From: Streptomyces sp. V2I9 | Lineage (GTDB): Bacteria; Actinomycetota; Actinomycetes; Streptomycetales; Streptomycetaceae | Direction: 5' to 3' | Length of the DNA stretch: 64,000 nt | NCBI RefSeq assembly: GCF_030817475.1 | Contig: NZ_JAUSZJ010000002.1 | Location: 1,789,501 to 1,853,500, forward strand | In this document: positions 9,798-18,554 of the stretch, piece by piece | How positions within the stretch are numbered: the stretch's first letter is position 1 | Layout: every line of letters starts with the position of its first letter | Program-made: the position numbers and the translations under genes | Notes under the pieces: model-generated | Told to the model about the DNA's origin: nothing | What the model saw: only the letters and a program-made list of their open reading frames with translations | Database searches by the model: none

Positions 9798-10874
9798 ATG
9801 CACCTTCGAACCGACGGCGAGCTCAACCCCGTCTTCTGCACCATCGTTCCGCCTCACCTCCTCGACCACCTCTCCCGGTCGGCCGAACCCCGGCTCGCCG
9901 ATCCGGCCCGCCGCACGCTGGCGGCCGACGCCCTGCGCCGCGACCACCGCCGGATCACGGCGCTGGCCGCGACACCGGTCCGGCACACCGCGGGCGCGGT
10001 CCCCTCCAAACCGCACCGCACCCTGTACGACTGCGAGAACGGCTCCACGCTGCCGGGCACCCAGGTCCGCGACGAGGGCGACAAGCCCACCTCCGACGCC
10101 AGCGTCAACCGCGCCTACGCCGGACTCGGGGCCACCTTCGACCTGCTGCTCTCGGCGTACGGGCGCAGTTCGATCGACGGCCGGGGCCTGCCGCTGATCG
10201 GCTCCGTGCACTACGGCCAGGAGTACAACAACGCCTTCTTCGACGGCGAGCAGATGGTCTTCGGCGACGGTGACGGCGAGATCTTCCTGGACTTCACCGT
10301 CGCGGTCGACGTGATCGCCCACGAACTGGCCCACGGCCTCACGCAGTACACCGCCAACCTCCGGTACGAGGGCCAGTCCGGCGCGCTCAACGAGTCCGTG
10401 TCCGACGTCTTCGGCTCGCTGGTGAAGCAGCACTCGCTGGGCCAGAGCGCCGAACAGGCGGACTGGCTGATCGGCTCCGGACTGCTCGCCCCCGGCGTCA
10501 GCGGGAAGGCGCTGCGCTCGATGAAGGCGCCGGGCACGGCGTACGACGACGACGTCCTCGGCAAGGACCCGCAGCCCGGCTCCATGGCGGACTACATCGA
10601 GACGACGGAGGACAACGGCGGGGTCCACCTCAACTCCGGCATCCCGAACCGGGCGTTCTACCTCACCGCCACCGCGCTGGGCGGCAACTCCTGGGAGCGC
10701 GCCGGGCAGATCTGGTTCGACGTGCTGACCGGCGGCGAGCTGACGGCCGACGCGGACTTCGCGCAGTTCGCCCGGCTGACGGTCGCGGCGGCGGGCGACC
10801 GCTTCGGCGAGGCGGACGAACGGGAGGCGGTCCTCAAGGCATGGTCCGAGGTGGGCGTCCCCACCCGCGCCTGA
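9798..10874 (+). CDS. Protealysin-like M4 metalloprotease
   Basis: Zinc endopeptidase of the thermolysin family. The catalytic HELAH (His175, Glu176, His179) and the third-ligand segment ALNESVSDVFG (Glu199) are intact, as is the downstream DNGGVHLNSGIPN catalytic-His segment. There is no signal peptide and the N-terminal propeptide is short (about 60 residues) with the PPHLL motif at 18-22, both hallmarks of protealysin-like proteases, which differ from secreted thermolysins. Start 9798 gives 358 aa; the longer frame to 9663 runs through the promoter. The next gene encodes a matching emfourin inhibitor. It probably matures inside the cell or is exported by an unknown route. Confidence 0.9.
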   Translation: MHLRTDGELNPVFCTIVPPHLLDHLSRSAEPRLADPARRTLAADALRRDHRRITALAATPVRHTAGAVPSKPHRTLYDCENGSTLPGTQVRDEGDKPTSDASVNRAYAGLGATFDLLLSAYGRSSIDGRGLPLIGSVHYGQEYNNAFFDGEQMVFGDGDGEIFLDFTVAVDVIAHELAHGLTQYTANLRYEGQSGALNESVSDVFGSLVKQHSLGQSAEQADWLIGSGLLAPGVSGKALRSMKAPGTAYDDDVLGKDPQPGSMADYIETTEDNGGVHLNSGIPNRAFYLTATALGGNSWERAGQIWFDVLTGGELTADADFAQFARLTVAAAGDRFGEADEREAVLKAWSEVGVPTRA

Positions 10875-10979
10875 CCCCGCCCGTCACCTCGGGGCGCAGC
10901 CCGCGTCCGGCGGCGGGCCGGACCAGCCCGCCGGCCGGGCGGGTTGAGCCTCCGCCCGGCCCCCGATAGACAGGACCCC

Positions 10980-11246
10980 ATGCGTATTCAGGTCAGCCGG
11001 ACCGGCGGCTTCGCCGGCATCGCCCGGCGCGGCGAACTCGACACCGAAGGCCGCGAGGACGCCTCCGCATGGCGGTCGCTCGCCGAACAGGCACTCTCCT
11101 CGGCCCGGAACACCCCGCCCACCGGGGCACCGGACGGCTTCCGGTACGAGATCACGGTCGACGGGACCACCGTGTACTGCGCTGACCCCGATCTGACCGG
11201 GGCGCAGCGCACGCTGATCTCACGCGTCCTCGAGGAGGGCGCGTGA
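10980..11246 (+). CDS. Emfourin-like protealysin inhibitor
   Basis: Small 88-aa acidic protein beginning MRIQVSRTGGFAGIARRGELDT, the pattern of the emfourin family, whose founding member binds and inhibits the protealysin encoded beside it. It lies 105 nt downstream of the M4 protease on the same strand. The likely role is to protect the cytoplasm from, or time, the protease. The function is assigned from family resemblance plus context. Confidence 0.78.
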   Translation: MRIQVSRTGGFAGIARRGELDTEGREDASAWRSLAEQALSSARNTPPTGAPDGFRYEITVDGTTVYCADPDLTGAQRTLISRVLEEGA

Positions 11247-11248
11247 GA

Positions 11249-11281
11249 TCGGCTTCCAAGCGGCCGGCGACTAGAAGCCGA
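11249..11281. terminator. Short convergent hairpin at the era 3' end
   Basis: TCGGCTTC (11249-11256) pairs with GAAGCCGA (11274-11281) around a 17-nt loop that includes the era stop codon. It lies between convergent genes and is weak compared with other terminators here. Confidence 0.4.
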
Positions 11282-12236
11282 GCTTGCGCAGCTGCTTCGG
11301 GTCGCGCTGCCAGTCCTTGGCGACCTTCACGTGCAGATCCAGGTAGACCGGGGTGCCGAGCAGCGCCTCGATGTGCTTGCGGGACTTGGTGCCGACGTCC
11401 TTGAGCCGCTTGCCCTTCGGGCCGATGATGATGCCCTTCTGGCTGGGGCGCTCGATGTAGACGTTGGCGTGGATGTCCAGCAGCGGCTTGTCCGCCGGGC
11501 GGTCCTCGCGGGGCAGCATCTCCTCGACGACGACCGCGATGGAGTGCGGCAGCTCGTCGCGCACGCCCTCCAGCGCCGCCTCGCGGATCAGCTCCGCCAC
11601 CATGACCATCTCCGGCTCGTCGGTGAGGTCCCCCTCCGGGTAGAGCGGCGGGCTCTCGGGGAGCAGCGGGGCGATGAGGTCGGCGAGCAGGCCGACCTGC
11701 CGGTCCCCGACCGCCGAGACGGGGACGATCTCGGCCCACTCGAAGCCCAGCTCCTGTGCGAGCGCGGAGACGGCGATGAGCTGTTCGGCGAGCGTCTTGG
11801 AGTCGACCAGGTCGGTCTTGGTGATGATGGCGATCTTGGGGGTCTTCCTGATCCCCGCCAGCTCCTTGACGATGTACTTGTCGCCGGGGCCGAGCTTCTG
11901 GTCGGCGGGCAGGCAGAAGCCGATGACGTCGACCTCGGCCCAGGTGGTGCGCACCACGTCGTTGAGCCGCTCGCCGAGCAGCGTGCGCGGCTTGTGGAGG
12001 CCGGGGGTGTCGACCAGGATCAGCTGTGCGTCGTCACGGTGCACGATGCCGCGCACCGTGTGCCGGGTGGTCTGGGGGCGATTGGACGTGATCGCCACCT
12101 TCTGACCGACCAGAGCGTTCGTGAGGGTGGACTTGCCGGCGTTGGGGCGGCCCACGAAGCAGGCGAAGCCGGCCCGGTGGGGGGAGGTGGTCTCCGCCTG
12201 CGGGGCAGCGGATTCTTGGTTCGGTCGAGCGCTCAT
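11271..12236 (-). CDS. era: GTPase Era
   Basis: Ribosome-associated GTPase that binds the 3' end of 16S rRNA during 30S assembly. G1 GRPNAGKST, G2 TTRHTV, G3 DTPGLH and G4 TKTD are followed by a C-terminal KH domain (IYIERPSQKGIIIGPKGKRLK-like). The ATG at 12236 is chosen because GGGGAGA lies 9 nt upstream; the ATG at 12245 would have that site almost touching it. Length 321 aa. Confidence 0.95.
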   Translation of the reverse strand: MSARPNQESAAPQAETTSPHRAGFACFVGRPNAGKSTLTNALVGQKVAITSNRPQTTRHTVRGIVHRDDAQLILVDTPGLHKPRTLLGERLNDVVRTTWAEVDVIGFCLPADQKLGPGDKYIVKELAGIRKTPKIAIITKTDLVDSKTLAEQLIAVSALAQELGFEWAEIVPVSAVGDRQVGLLADLIAPLLPESPPLYPEGDLTDEPEMVMVAELIREAALEGVRDELPHSIAVVVEEMLPREDRPADKPLLDIHANVYIERPSQKGIIIGPKGKRLKDVGTKSRKHIEALLGTPVYLDLHVKVAKDWQRDPKQLRKLGF

Positions 12237-12399
12237 GGCGCCCATTCTCCCCGATCCCGGCGACGCACTCGCACAGCGGTACGCCGGGACGCGCCGGAGG
12301 GCTCGGAGGAGGGGCGTCGGAGGACGCTGAGAAGACCCGCCGCCGGGCCGGGAGGAGGCCCGTGGGAGGAACCCCGGAGCACAGCCGCTCCGGCGGTCG

Positions 12400-12762
12400 T
12401 CAGCCGGCGGTGACGCGGACCCGCACCACTCCGTCCGGGCCGGCGAGCAGCACCGGGGTCTCCGGGCCGCCGAGGTCCCGCACCGCGGCGCGGTCGTCCT
12501 CGGAGGGGGTCTCGGCGGCGGAGACGACGGCGGCGGCCTCCAGCGAGGTCGCGCCGCTCGCCACCGCCATGGCGACGGCGGTCTGCAGGGCGCTGAGCTT
12601 CAGGGATTCCAGCGCCACCGTTCCCGCGACGTACGTACGTCCCGTCTCGTCGCGGACGGCAGCGCCCTCGGGCACCCCGTTCCGGGCACGGGCGCTGCGC
12701 GCCAGCGTGACGATCTTGCGGTCCTCGGCGTCGAGCTCGGCGGTGCCGGTGGTGTCGGTCAT
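12400..12762 (-). CDS. Cytidine deaminase-like protein lacking the catalytic motif
   Basis: A 120-aa protein whose length, start (LDAEDRKIVTLARSARARNGVPEGAAVRDETGRTYVAGTVALESLKLSALQTAVAMAVASG) and predicted fold follow the small tetrameric cytidine deaminases. The zinc signature is missing: there is no HAE/CAE after the substrate strand and no PCxxC later, and the protein has no cysteine or histidine in those places. It is therefore probably not a working deaminase. It is well preserved as a frame with normal codon use, so a structural or binding role is possible. Located between mmcQ and era on the same strand. Confidence 0.65.
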   Translation of the reverse strand: MTDTTGTAELDAEDRKIVTLARSARARNGVPEGAAVRDETGRTYVAGTVALESLKLSALQTAVAMAVASGATSLEAAAVVSAAETPSEDDRAAVRDLGGPETPVLLAGPDGVVRVRVTAG

Positions 12763-12797
12763 GGCACGAGCATACGAAGCGGGCGGAGGTCCGCACC

Positions 12798-12846
12798 GGT
12801 CACCCCGGCACGGGGGCGGGCCGTGCGCCCCCGTGCCGGGGTGACC
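12798..12846. terminator. Strong hairpin upstream of the deaminase-like gene
   Basis: Perfect 21-bp stem (12798-12818 with 12826-12846), 7-nt loop, downstream of mmcQ on the minus strand. It is probably one of two stacked terminators ending the phoH-ybeY-corC-mmcQ operon. Confidence 0.75.
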
Positions 12847-12871
12847 GCCGGGCACCCGCCGGTACGCGGAC

Positions 12872-12901
12872 GGGCCCGCTCCTCGGGGGAGGAGCGGGCC
12901 C
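12872..12901. terminator. Terminator hairpin after mmcQ
   Basis: Perfect 13-bp stem with a GGGG loop, 19 nt past the mmcQ stop codon on the minus strand, in tandem with the hairpin at 12798-12846. Confidence 0.75.
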
Positions 12902-12920
12902 CGACGCGTACGCGTACGCC

Positions 12921-13274
12921 CTAGGGGCGGTCCAGCTTGAGCCGTTCCGCTTTCGGGAGGCCGGCGACCACCAGGTCGTAGGAGTCCTCGATCAGCTCGC
13001 GCAGCAGCCGGTCGGGGACGTCGGAGACGGTGACCGTGTTCCAGTGGCGCTTGTTCATGTGCCAACCGGGCACGATCGCGGGGTGCGTCCCGCGCAGCCG
13101 GATCGCCTCGTCGGGATCGCACTTGAGGTTGATCGTGAGCGGCTGTCCGGCGAGCGCGGTGAGGGCGAACATCTTGCCGAGCACCTTGAAGACCGAGGTC
13201 TCCGGGCCGAACGGGAACTCCTCCACGCTCGCGTTGAACTCCAGGCAGAAGGCCCGCAGCCGCTCCGGCGTCAT
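12921..13274 (-). CDS. MmcQ/YjbR family DNA-binding protein
   Basis: A 117-aa protein with the family pattern: N-terminal FCLEFNASVEEFPFGPETSVFKVLGKMFAL, then LTINLKCDPDEAIRLRG and the C-terminal HMNKRHWNTVTV ... LIEDSYDLVVAGLPK. YjbR proteins have a double-wing fold related to DNA-binding domains, but the cellular role is not established. Its ATG overlaps the corC-like stop by 4 nt (ATGA), so it is translated in the same operon. Confidence 0.85.
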   Translation of the reverse strand: MTPERLRAFCLEFNASVEEFPFGPETSVFKVLGKMFALTALAGQPLTINLKCDPDEAIRLRGTHPAIVPGWHMNKRHWNTVTVSDVPDRLLRELIEDSYDLVVAGLPKAERLKLDRP

Positions 13275-14569
13275 TCCGCTTCCTTCTCCTCGGGTTCGGC
13301 GGGCGCGGGCTCCACGAGCACCGTGACGATCTTGTTGCGGCGGCCGGCCGGGGACTCCGCGGTGAGCCGGAGACGACGGCCGTCGGGCAGTTCGACGCCG
13401 GCCGACGCCCCGGCGATCGGGACCCGGCCGAGCGCCTTGGCGAGCAGTCCGCCGACGGTCTCCACGTCCTCGTCGTCGTACTCGTCGAGCCCGAAGAGGT
13501 CGCCGAGGTCCCCGATGTCGAGGCGGGCGGTGACCCGGTAGCAGCCGTTCTCCAGCTCCTGGACGGGCGGCAGCTCCCGGTCGTACTCGTCGGTGATCTC
13601 GCCGACGATCTCCTCCAGGATGTCCTCGATGGTGACGATGCCCGCGGTGCCGCCGTACTCGTCGATGACGACCGCTACATGGCTGCGGTCCTGCTGCATC
13701 TCGCGCAGCAGGTCGCCGGCGTTCTTCGTGTCGGGGACGAAGGCGGCGGGGCGCATCGCCGTGGAGACCGGGTCGGACTCGGACTCGCGGTTGATGTGCG
13801 TCTTGCGGACCAGGTCCTTGAGGTAGACGATCCCGACGACGTCGTCCTCGTTCTCGCCGGTGACCGGTATCCGGGAGAAGCCGGAGCGCAGGGCGAGGGT
13901 GAGGGCCTGACGGATCGTCTTGAAACGCTCGATGCAGACGAGGTCGGTGCGGGGCACCATGACCTCGCGGACCAGGGTGTCGCCCAGCTCGAAGACGGAG
14001 TGCACCATGCGGCGCTCGTCGTCCTCGATGAGCGACTCCGCCTCGGCCAGGTCCACCATGGCCCGCAGTTCGGCCTCGCTGGCGAACGGGCCTTTGCGGA
14101 ACCCCTTGCCCGGAGTCAGCGCGTTGCCGACGAGGATCAGCAGCTGGGGGATCGGCCCCATGATCCGGGCCAGCGGCAGCAGGACGTACGCCGCCGCCGT
14201 GGCCGTGTTCAGCGGGTGCTGGCGGCCGATGGTGCGCGGGGAGACGCCGATGGCGACGTAGCTCACGAGGACCATGACGCCCATCGCCACGGCCAGCGCC
14301 TCCCAGGTCTCGGGGAGCGTCCGGAGACAGGCGTAGGTGACGAGGACCCCGGCCGACATCTCGCAGGCCACCCGCACCAGCAGGGCCACGTTGAGGTAGC
14401 GGGTCGGGTCGGCGGCGATCTGCGCCAGCTTCGCGCTGCCGCGGCGGCCGGAGCGGACGGCCTCCTCCGCCCGGAAGCTGGAGGTGCGGGCGATCCCGGC
14501 CTCCGCGCAGGCGGCGAGCCAGCCGACGACGACCAGCAGGACGGCGCCGACGATCAGGGGCGCGCTCAC
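13271..14569 (-). CDS. Hemolysin/CorC family membrane protein (CNNM, two CBS)
   Basis: Predicted divalent metal (magnesium or cobalt) transport protein. It has an N-terminal DUF21/CNNM domain of three to four membrane helices (residues about 1-140), two CBS domains with [21 protein letters not shown] and [23 protein letters not shown] ... [32 protein letters not shown], and a C-terminal CorC_HlyC domain. Its start overlaps the ybeY stop by 4 nt and its stop overlaps mmcQ. Hemolysin is a legacy label; toxin activity is not implied. Confidence 0.9.
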   Translation of the reverse strand: MSAPLIVGAVLLVVVGWLAACAEAGIARTSSFRAEEAVRSGRRGSAKLAQIAADPTRYLNVALLVRVACEMSAGVLVTYACLRTLPETWEALAVAMGVMVLVSYVAIGVSPRTIGRQHPLNTATAAAYVLLPLARIMGPIPQLLILVGNALTPGKGFRKGPFASEAELRAMVDLAEAESLIEDDERRMVHSVFELGDTLVREVMVPRTDLVCIERFKTIRQALTLALRSGFSRIPVTGENEDDVVGIVYLKDLVRKTHINRESESDPVSTAMRPAAFVPDTKNAGDLLREMQQDRSHVAVVIDEYGGTAGIVTIEDILEEIVGEITDEYDRELPPVQELENGCYRVTARLDIGDLGDLFGLDEYDDEDVETVGGLLAKALGRVPIAGASAGVELPDGRRLRLTAESPAGRRNKIVTVLVEPAPAEPEEKEAE

Positions 14570-15063
14570 GAGACGGTCGGGGCGGGGGACGCGCCGGTGA
14601 GCCCCTGCTCGCCGCGCCAGCCGTCCACGATGGCGGCCTGGAGGCCGAACATCTCGGCCTTCTCGTCCGGCTCCTCGTGGTCGTACCCCAGCAGGTGCAG
14701 CACCCCGTGGACGGTCAGGAGCTGGAGCTCCTCGTCCATGGAGTGCTGCGTCGGGGCCTCTTCGCCCTGCTTCTTCGCGACCTCCGGGCAGAGCACGATG
14801 TCACCCAGGAGCCCCTGCGGGGGCTCCTGGTCGTCCTTGGCCGGCGGACGCAGCTCGTCCATCGGGAAGGACATGACATCGGTCGGACCGGGGAGGTCCA
14901 TCCACTGGATGTGCAGCTGCTCCATGGCGTCGGTGTCCACCACGATCACCGAGAGCTCGGACAGCGGGTGGATCCGCATCCGGGCCAGTGCGTAGCGGGC
15001 GATGTCGAGGATCGCCTGCTCGTCGACCTCGGTTCCGGACTCGTTGTTGACGTCGATCGACAT
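14566..15063 (-). CDS. ybeY: Endoribonuclease YbeY (16S rRNA maturation)
   Basis: Metal-dependent RNase involved in 16S rRNA 3' end maturation and ribosome quality control. The zinc signature [11 protein letters not shown] (three His, H-x3-H-x5-H) followed by EEPDE is intact. Length 165 aa. It sits 12 nt after phoH, the usual phoH-ybeY-corC order. Confidence 0.95.
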   Translation of the reverse strand: MSIDVNNESGTEVDEQAILDIARYALARMRIHPLSELSVIVVDTDAMEQLHIQWMDLPGPTDVMSFPMDELRPPAKDDQEPPQGLLGDIVLCPEVAKKQGEEAPTQHSMDEELQLLTVHGVLHLLGYDHEEPDEKAEMFGLQAAIVDGWRGEQGLTGASPAPTVS

Positions 15064-15075
15064 GGTGCGCTGCGA

Positions 15076-17208
15076 CTACTTCCCTTTTCGGCGGTCGCGT
15101 CGGCCGTCCTCGCGGCCGTCCGACTGACCGTTGCGGCTGTCGTACTTCTCGTACGCGTCGACGATACGGCCGACGAGCTTGTGCCGGACGACATCCTGGG
15201 AGCTGAGCCGGGAGAAGTGCACGTCCTCCACGTCCTCCAGGATCTCCTGGACCTGCCGGAGCCCGCTCCTGGTGCCGCTCGGCAGGTCGACCTGGGTGAC
15301 GTCACCGGTGATGACGATCTTGGAGTCGAAGCCGAGGCGGGTGAGGAACATCTTCATCTGCTCGGCGCTGGTGTTCTGCGCCTCGTCCAGGATGATGAAG
15401 GCGTCATTGAGGGTGTTGTGCGTCAGCAGGTAGTCCTGCGTGACGTACAGCGAGTCCTCCGCCGCCACCTGGATACAGACGGCCTCTTCGCGTCCTGCGG
15501 GCTCGATACTGTCGATGAACCGCATCGGTCGTCCGCCGCCTCCGGCCGCGCTGTACTTCTCGGCCTTGCGGGCAAGCCGGAAGGGCTCGATGCCCTCAGG
15601 GAGGCGGATGTCGACGACGTGGGCGTCGTAGCGGTGGTGGACCTCCCGGCCCCGGGCCAGACCCGGTGCCCGGCCCTCCGCCTGCCGACGGCGGGTGTAC
15701 GCCACTCCGCCGAGCGACTGGACAAGGGCGATCACGTCGTCGCGAAGCACGATCGACGAGGTCGAGTACTGAACGCGACAGGTGCGGTCCGACTGCGTGA
15801 CCGGACCTCCGTCGGCGTCCAGGAGCCCCTGGAGCACCGCAACGCGGACCTCTGCGGAATTGTGCAGATAGTCGTCCGGAACGAACTTCGAGTGGGACCG
15901 GGTCCCTAGAAGGTCCAGTTGGCGCAGGATGGCGGTGACCGGATTCTCCAGGGTCACTACATCGCCCGGCGCCTTGGTCCGGTTGAGCACGTAGTCCGGG
16001 CCGCCCTTGTGCCGCACGGTGACACCGGTGAGCGCTCCTTGCAGAGCTTCGGCCAGTTCGGGGTCGGTGGTGGCGAACGACGGTGTGGTGGAGCCGGTGA
16101 GGCAGCCATCGCCGAGTAGCAGGCCCAGTGCGTACGGGTCCATCGGGACCTCACGCTCCGGGAAGGCGACCGGCGCGGTCAGCATCGGCAGCTCGTAGCG
16201 ACGTGCGTGCGCCGCGCGGAGGTTGCCGATCATCTCCTTGGTCTCCAGGACCCGCCACGGCTTGTCCCTGCGGCGGTCCGAAGCGGTTCGGACAGTCCAC
16301 AGGTGCTCGCCGCAGCAAAGCGTCCAAGAACCGTCCTGCGCGCTGACGCGGTAGATGTCCTTCTCGCCTTGCGGGTAGACCCCCAGGACAGGGGTCGGCT
16401 CACCGTTGGAGCCGATGACGAGGTCACCCACCTGGAGACTGCCGATGGAGCGCCAGCCGTCCGGGGTCAGGACGTTGGTGAAAACGGGTTGCGCACGGCC
16501 CCGCATGTACGCCAGTGGCGCGACCTCGATCGTGCCCGCCGCCATCAGGCGCGGGATCGAGTCGGGGTCGAGCATGTCGTGCAGGGCGTCGTAGAGCGGG
16601 CGCAGATACGGGTCGATCTTGTCGAACAGGGTGCCCGGCAGGAAGCCGAGCCGCTCCCCCGCCTCGACCGCCGGACGGGTCAGGATGATCCGGCTGACCT
16701 GCTTGGACTGCAGGGCCTGGACGGCCTTGGCCATGGCGAGGTAGGTCTTGCCCGTACCGGCGGGACCGATGCCGAACACGATCGTGTGCTGGTCGATCGC
16801 GTCCACGTACCGCTTCTGGTTGAGCGTCTTGGGGCGGATGGTGCGGCCGCGGTTGGAGAGGATGTTCTGCGTGAGCACCTCGGCGGGCGTCTCGCCCTCG
16901 GGGTCTCCCTGTCCGTTGCCGGCCGCCCTGAGCATGGCGATCGACCGTTCCACTGCGTCCTCCGTCATCGGCGCTCCGGTGCGGAGCACGAGCATCATCT
17001 CGTCGAACAGGCGTTGGATGAGAGCGACGTCGGCGGCCTCACCGGTGGCACTGATCTCGTTGCCCCGGACGTGGATGTCGGCTGCCGGGAAAGCCTCTTC
17101 GATCACGCGCAGCAGCGAGTCGCCCGATCCGAGGAGCATCACCATGGGGTGTGCGGCCGGGATCCTGATCTGGGCACGCGCCTGCGGCTGTGTGGGTGAC
17201 TGAGTCAT
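15076..17208 (-). CDS. phoH: PhoH family ATPase interrupted by an intein
   Basis: The host protein is a PhoH-like P-loop ATPase (PhoH2/YbeZ type), often tied to RNA metabolism with YbeY. It has an N-terminal KH-like region, Walker A GIGPAGTGKT (residues 146-155), ILTRPAVEAGERLGFLPG, and Walker B FIILDEAQN (604-612), with TGDVTQVDLPSGTRSGL further on. Residues 239-598 are an in-frame intein; removing them leaves a normal 350-aa PhoH in which YMRGR joins TLNDAF. Activity therefore depends on splicing. The precursor is 710 aa. First gene of phoH-ybeY-corC-mmcQ. Confidence 0.95.
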   Translation of the reverse strand: MTQSPTQPQARAQIRIPAAHPMVMLLGSGDSLLRVIEEAFPAADIHVRGNEISATGEAADVALIQRLFDEMMLVLRTGAPMTEDAVERSIAMLRAAGNGQGDPEGETPAEVLTQNILSNRGRTIRPKTLNQKRYVDAIDQHTIVFGIGPAGTGKTYLAMAKAVQALQSKQVSRIILTRPAVEAGERLGFLPGTLFDKIDPYLRPLYDALHDMLDPDSIPRLMAAGTIEVAPLAYMRGRAQPVFTNVLTPDGWRSIGSLQVGDLVIGSNGEPTPVLGVYPQGEKDIYRVSAQDGSWTLCCGEHLWTVRTASDRRRDKPWRVLETKEMIGNLRAAHARRYELPMLTAPVAFPEREVPMDPYALGLLLGDGCLTGSTTPSFATTDPELAEALQGALTGVTVRHKGGPDYVLNRTKAPGDVVTLENPVTAILRQLDLLGTRSHSKFVPDDYLHNSAEVRVAVLQGLLDADGGPVTQSDRTCRVQYSTSSIVLRDDVIALVQSLGGVAYTRRRQAEGRAPGLARGREVHHRYDAHVVDIRLPEGIEPFRLARKAEKYSAAGGGGRPMRFIDSIEPAGREEAVCIQVAAEDSLYVTQDYLLTHNTLNDAFIILDEAQNTSAEQMKMFLTRLGFDSKIVITGDVTQVDLPSGTRSGLRQVQEILEDVEDVHFSRLSSQDVVRHKLVGRIVDAYEKYDSRNGQSDGREDGRRDRRKGK
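15415..16494 (-). mobile_element. Class 3 intein with LAGLIDADG homing endonuclease, in phoH
   Basis: Residues A239-N598 of the precursor (360 aa). The N-terminal block starts AQPVFTNVLTPDGWRSIGSLQ and has Ala, not Cys or Ser, at position 1. Block B is CCGEHLWTV with Trp304 two after the His; block F has Cys578 (AVCIQV); block G is YLLTHN followed by extein Thr599, with Thr596 before the penultimate His597 and Asn598. Trp, Cys and Thr at these places are the WCT triad of class 3 inteins, in which the block F Cys replaces the usual N-terminal nucleophile. Two dodecapeptides, LGLLLGDGC (361-369) and LQGLLDADG (459-467), keep their catalytic Asp, so the endonuclease may be active. The element sits just before Walker B. 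Confidence 0.92.
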
Positions 17209-17358
17209 GGGCCGGCCCTATGGCCTGCGCATACCTCCCGTTGCAGGGTTCTCGCTGTTCGACAACCTCTGGACCACCCAGCGTACGACCTGCCGGTGAC
17301 AACGCAGAGCGCTTTTACCGCGCGTGTGTACGAGTCGGTCCGGGGGCCGGTCACCGGG

Positions 17359-18537
17359 TCACTGGCGGAAGCCGATCGTGGGCACCGCGCGCCGCAGCGG
17401 CCAGGCGCGGGCCGTGGTGGGCAGCAGGTCGTCCAGGAAGGCGTAGCGCTCCAGGGCGGCGGGCTCCTGGCGGTCGCAGGTGCGGACCAGTTGCCACCAG
17501 GCGGCGATCTCGGCCCAGCCGGGGGCGGAGAGCGAGCCGCCGAACTCCTGGACGGAGAGGGCTGCGGTGAGGCCCGCGAAGGCGAGGCGGTCGGCGAGCG
17601 GCCAGTCGGCGAGGGTGCCGGTCACGAAGCCGGCGACGAACACGTCACCCGCGCCGGTCGGGTCCAGCGCCTCCACCTCGATGGCGGGCACCTCGGCGGC
17701 GGCGCCGGTGCGCCCGTCCACGGCGTACGCGCCCTCGGCCCCCAGCGTGACCACGGCGAGGGGGACGCGTTCGGCGAGCGCGTGGGCGGCGGCACGGGGA
17801 CAGTCGGTACGGGTGTAGCGCATCGCCTCCTCGGCGTTGGGCAGGAACGCCTCGCAGTGCGCCAGGTCGGGCAGGGCGTCCAGGTCCCACCGGCCGGTCT
17901 CGTCCCAGCCGACGTCGGCGAAGATCAGCGCGCCCTCGCGGGCGGCGGCCGCCACCCAGGGCTCGCTCCGGCCCGGAGCGAGCGAGGCGACGGCGGCGCG
18001 GGCGCGCGGCGGGCAGTGCGGGAAGACCGGGCCGGGGCCGGTCGCGGGCGCGGTGGATCCGGCGGCGGCCGTGGTTCCCGGGGCGGGGGCGGGGGGCGTC
18101 GTTCCGGCGGGAGCCGTGGCGGCGGTGGGCGGGGGCGCCGCGTGCCCGTGCGAGACCATCGTGCGCTCGCCCTCGTACGCCATGGAGACGGTGACCGGGG
18201 AGTGCCAACCGGGGACGGTGTGCGACATCGTCAGGTCGATCCCCTCACCCTGTTCGAGGGCGTCCCAGCAGTACTCCCCGTAGTGGTCGTCCCCGAAGGC
18301 GGCGGCGAGGGAGGTGCGCAGGCCGAGGCGGGCCAGGGCGGTGGCCATGTTGGCGACGCCGCCGGGGCTGGAGCCCATGCCGCGGGCCCAGGACTCGGTG
18401 CCGCGTACCGGGGCGCTGTCGAGGCCCGTGAAGATGATGTCGAGGAAGACCGTGCCGGTCAGGAAGACGTCGCAGGCGGGGTCGCGGGGGGCGCGCAGCG
18501 CCAGCAGCGGGTCGATGCCCGGAGTCTCTGTGCTCAC
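17359..18537 (-). CDS. PfkB/ribokinase family carbohydrate kinase
   Basis: Phosphorylates a sugar or nucleoside; the substrate cannot be told. Family signatures are SPGGVANMATALARLG near the N-terminus and DPTGAGDVFVAGF near the C-terminus (catalytic Asp). A roughly 38-residue Ala/Pro/Thr stretch with no predicted structure interrupts the lid-proximal region after YEGERTMVSHGHAA. GTG 18537 (VSTETPGIDPLLALR) is chosen; the longer frame to 18774 would translate a 33-bp repeat three times. Length 392 aa. Confidence 0.85.
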   Translation of the reverse strand: MSTETPGIDPLLALRAPRDPACDVFLTGTVFLDIIFTGLDSAPVRGTESWARGMGSSPGGVANMATALARLGLRTSLAAAFGDDHYGEYCWDALEQGEGIDLTMSHTVPGWHSPVTVSMAYEGERTMVSHGHAAPPPTAATAPAGTTPPAPAPGTTAAAGSTAPATGPGPVFPHCPPRARAAVASLAPGRSEPWVAAAAREGALIFADVGWDETGRWDLDALPDLAHCEAFLPNAEEAMRYTRTDCPRAAAHALAERVPLAVVTLGAEGAYAVDGRTGAAAEVPAIEVEALDPTGAGDVFVAGFVTGTLADWPLADRLAFAGLTAALSVQEFGGSLSAPGWAEIAAWWQLVRTCDRQEPAALERYAFLDDLLPTTARAWPLRRAVPTIGFRQ

Positions 18538-18554
18538 CGTGGGCTCCCGGATTC

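Noticed and set aside
13271..14569. Hemolysin toxin
   Set aside because: CNNM/CBS/CorC architecture indicates a metal transport protein; the hemolysin name is historical.
15415..16494. Phage or insertion sequence inside phoH
   Set aside because: The insertion is in frame, has splice blocks and no transposase or terminal repeats; it is an intein.
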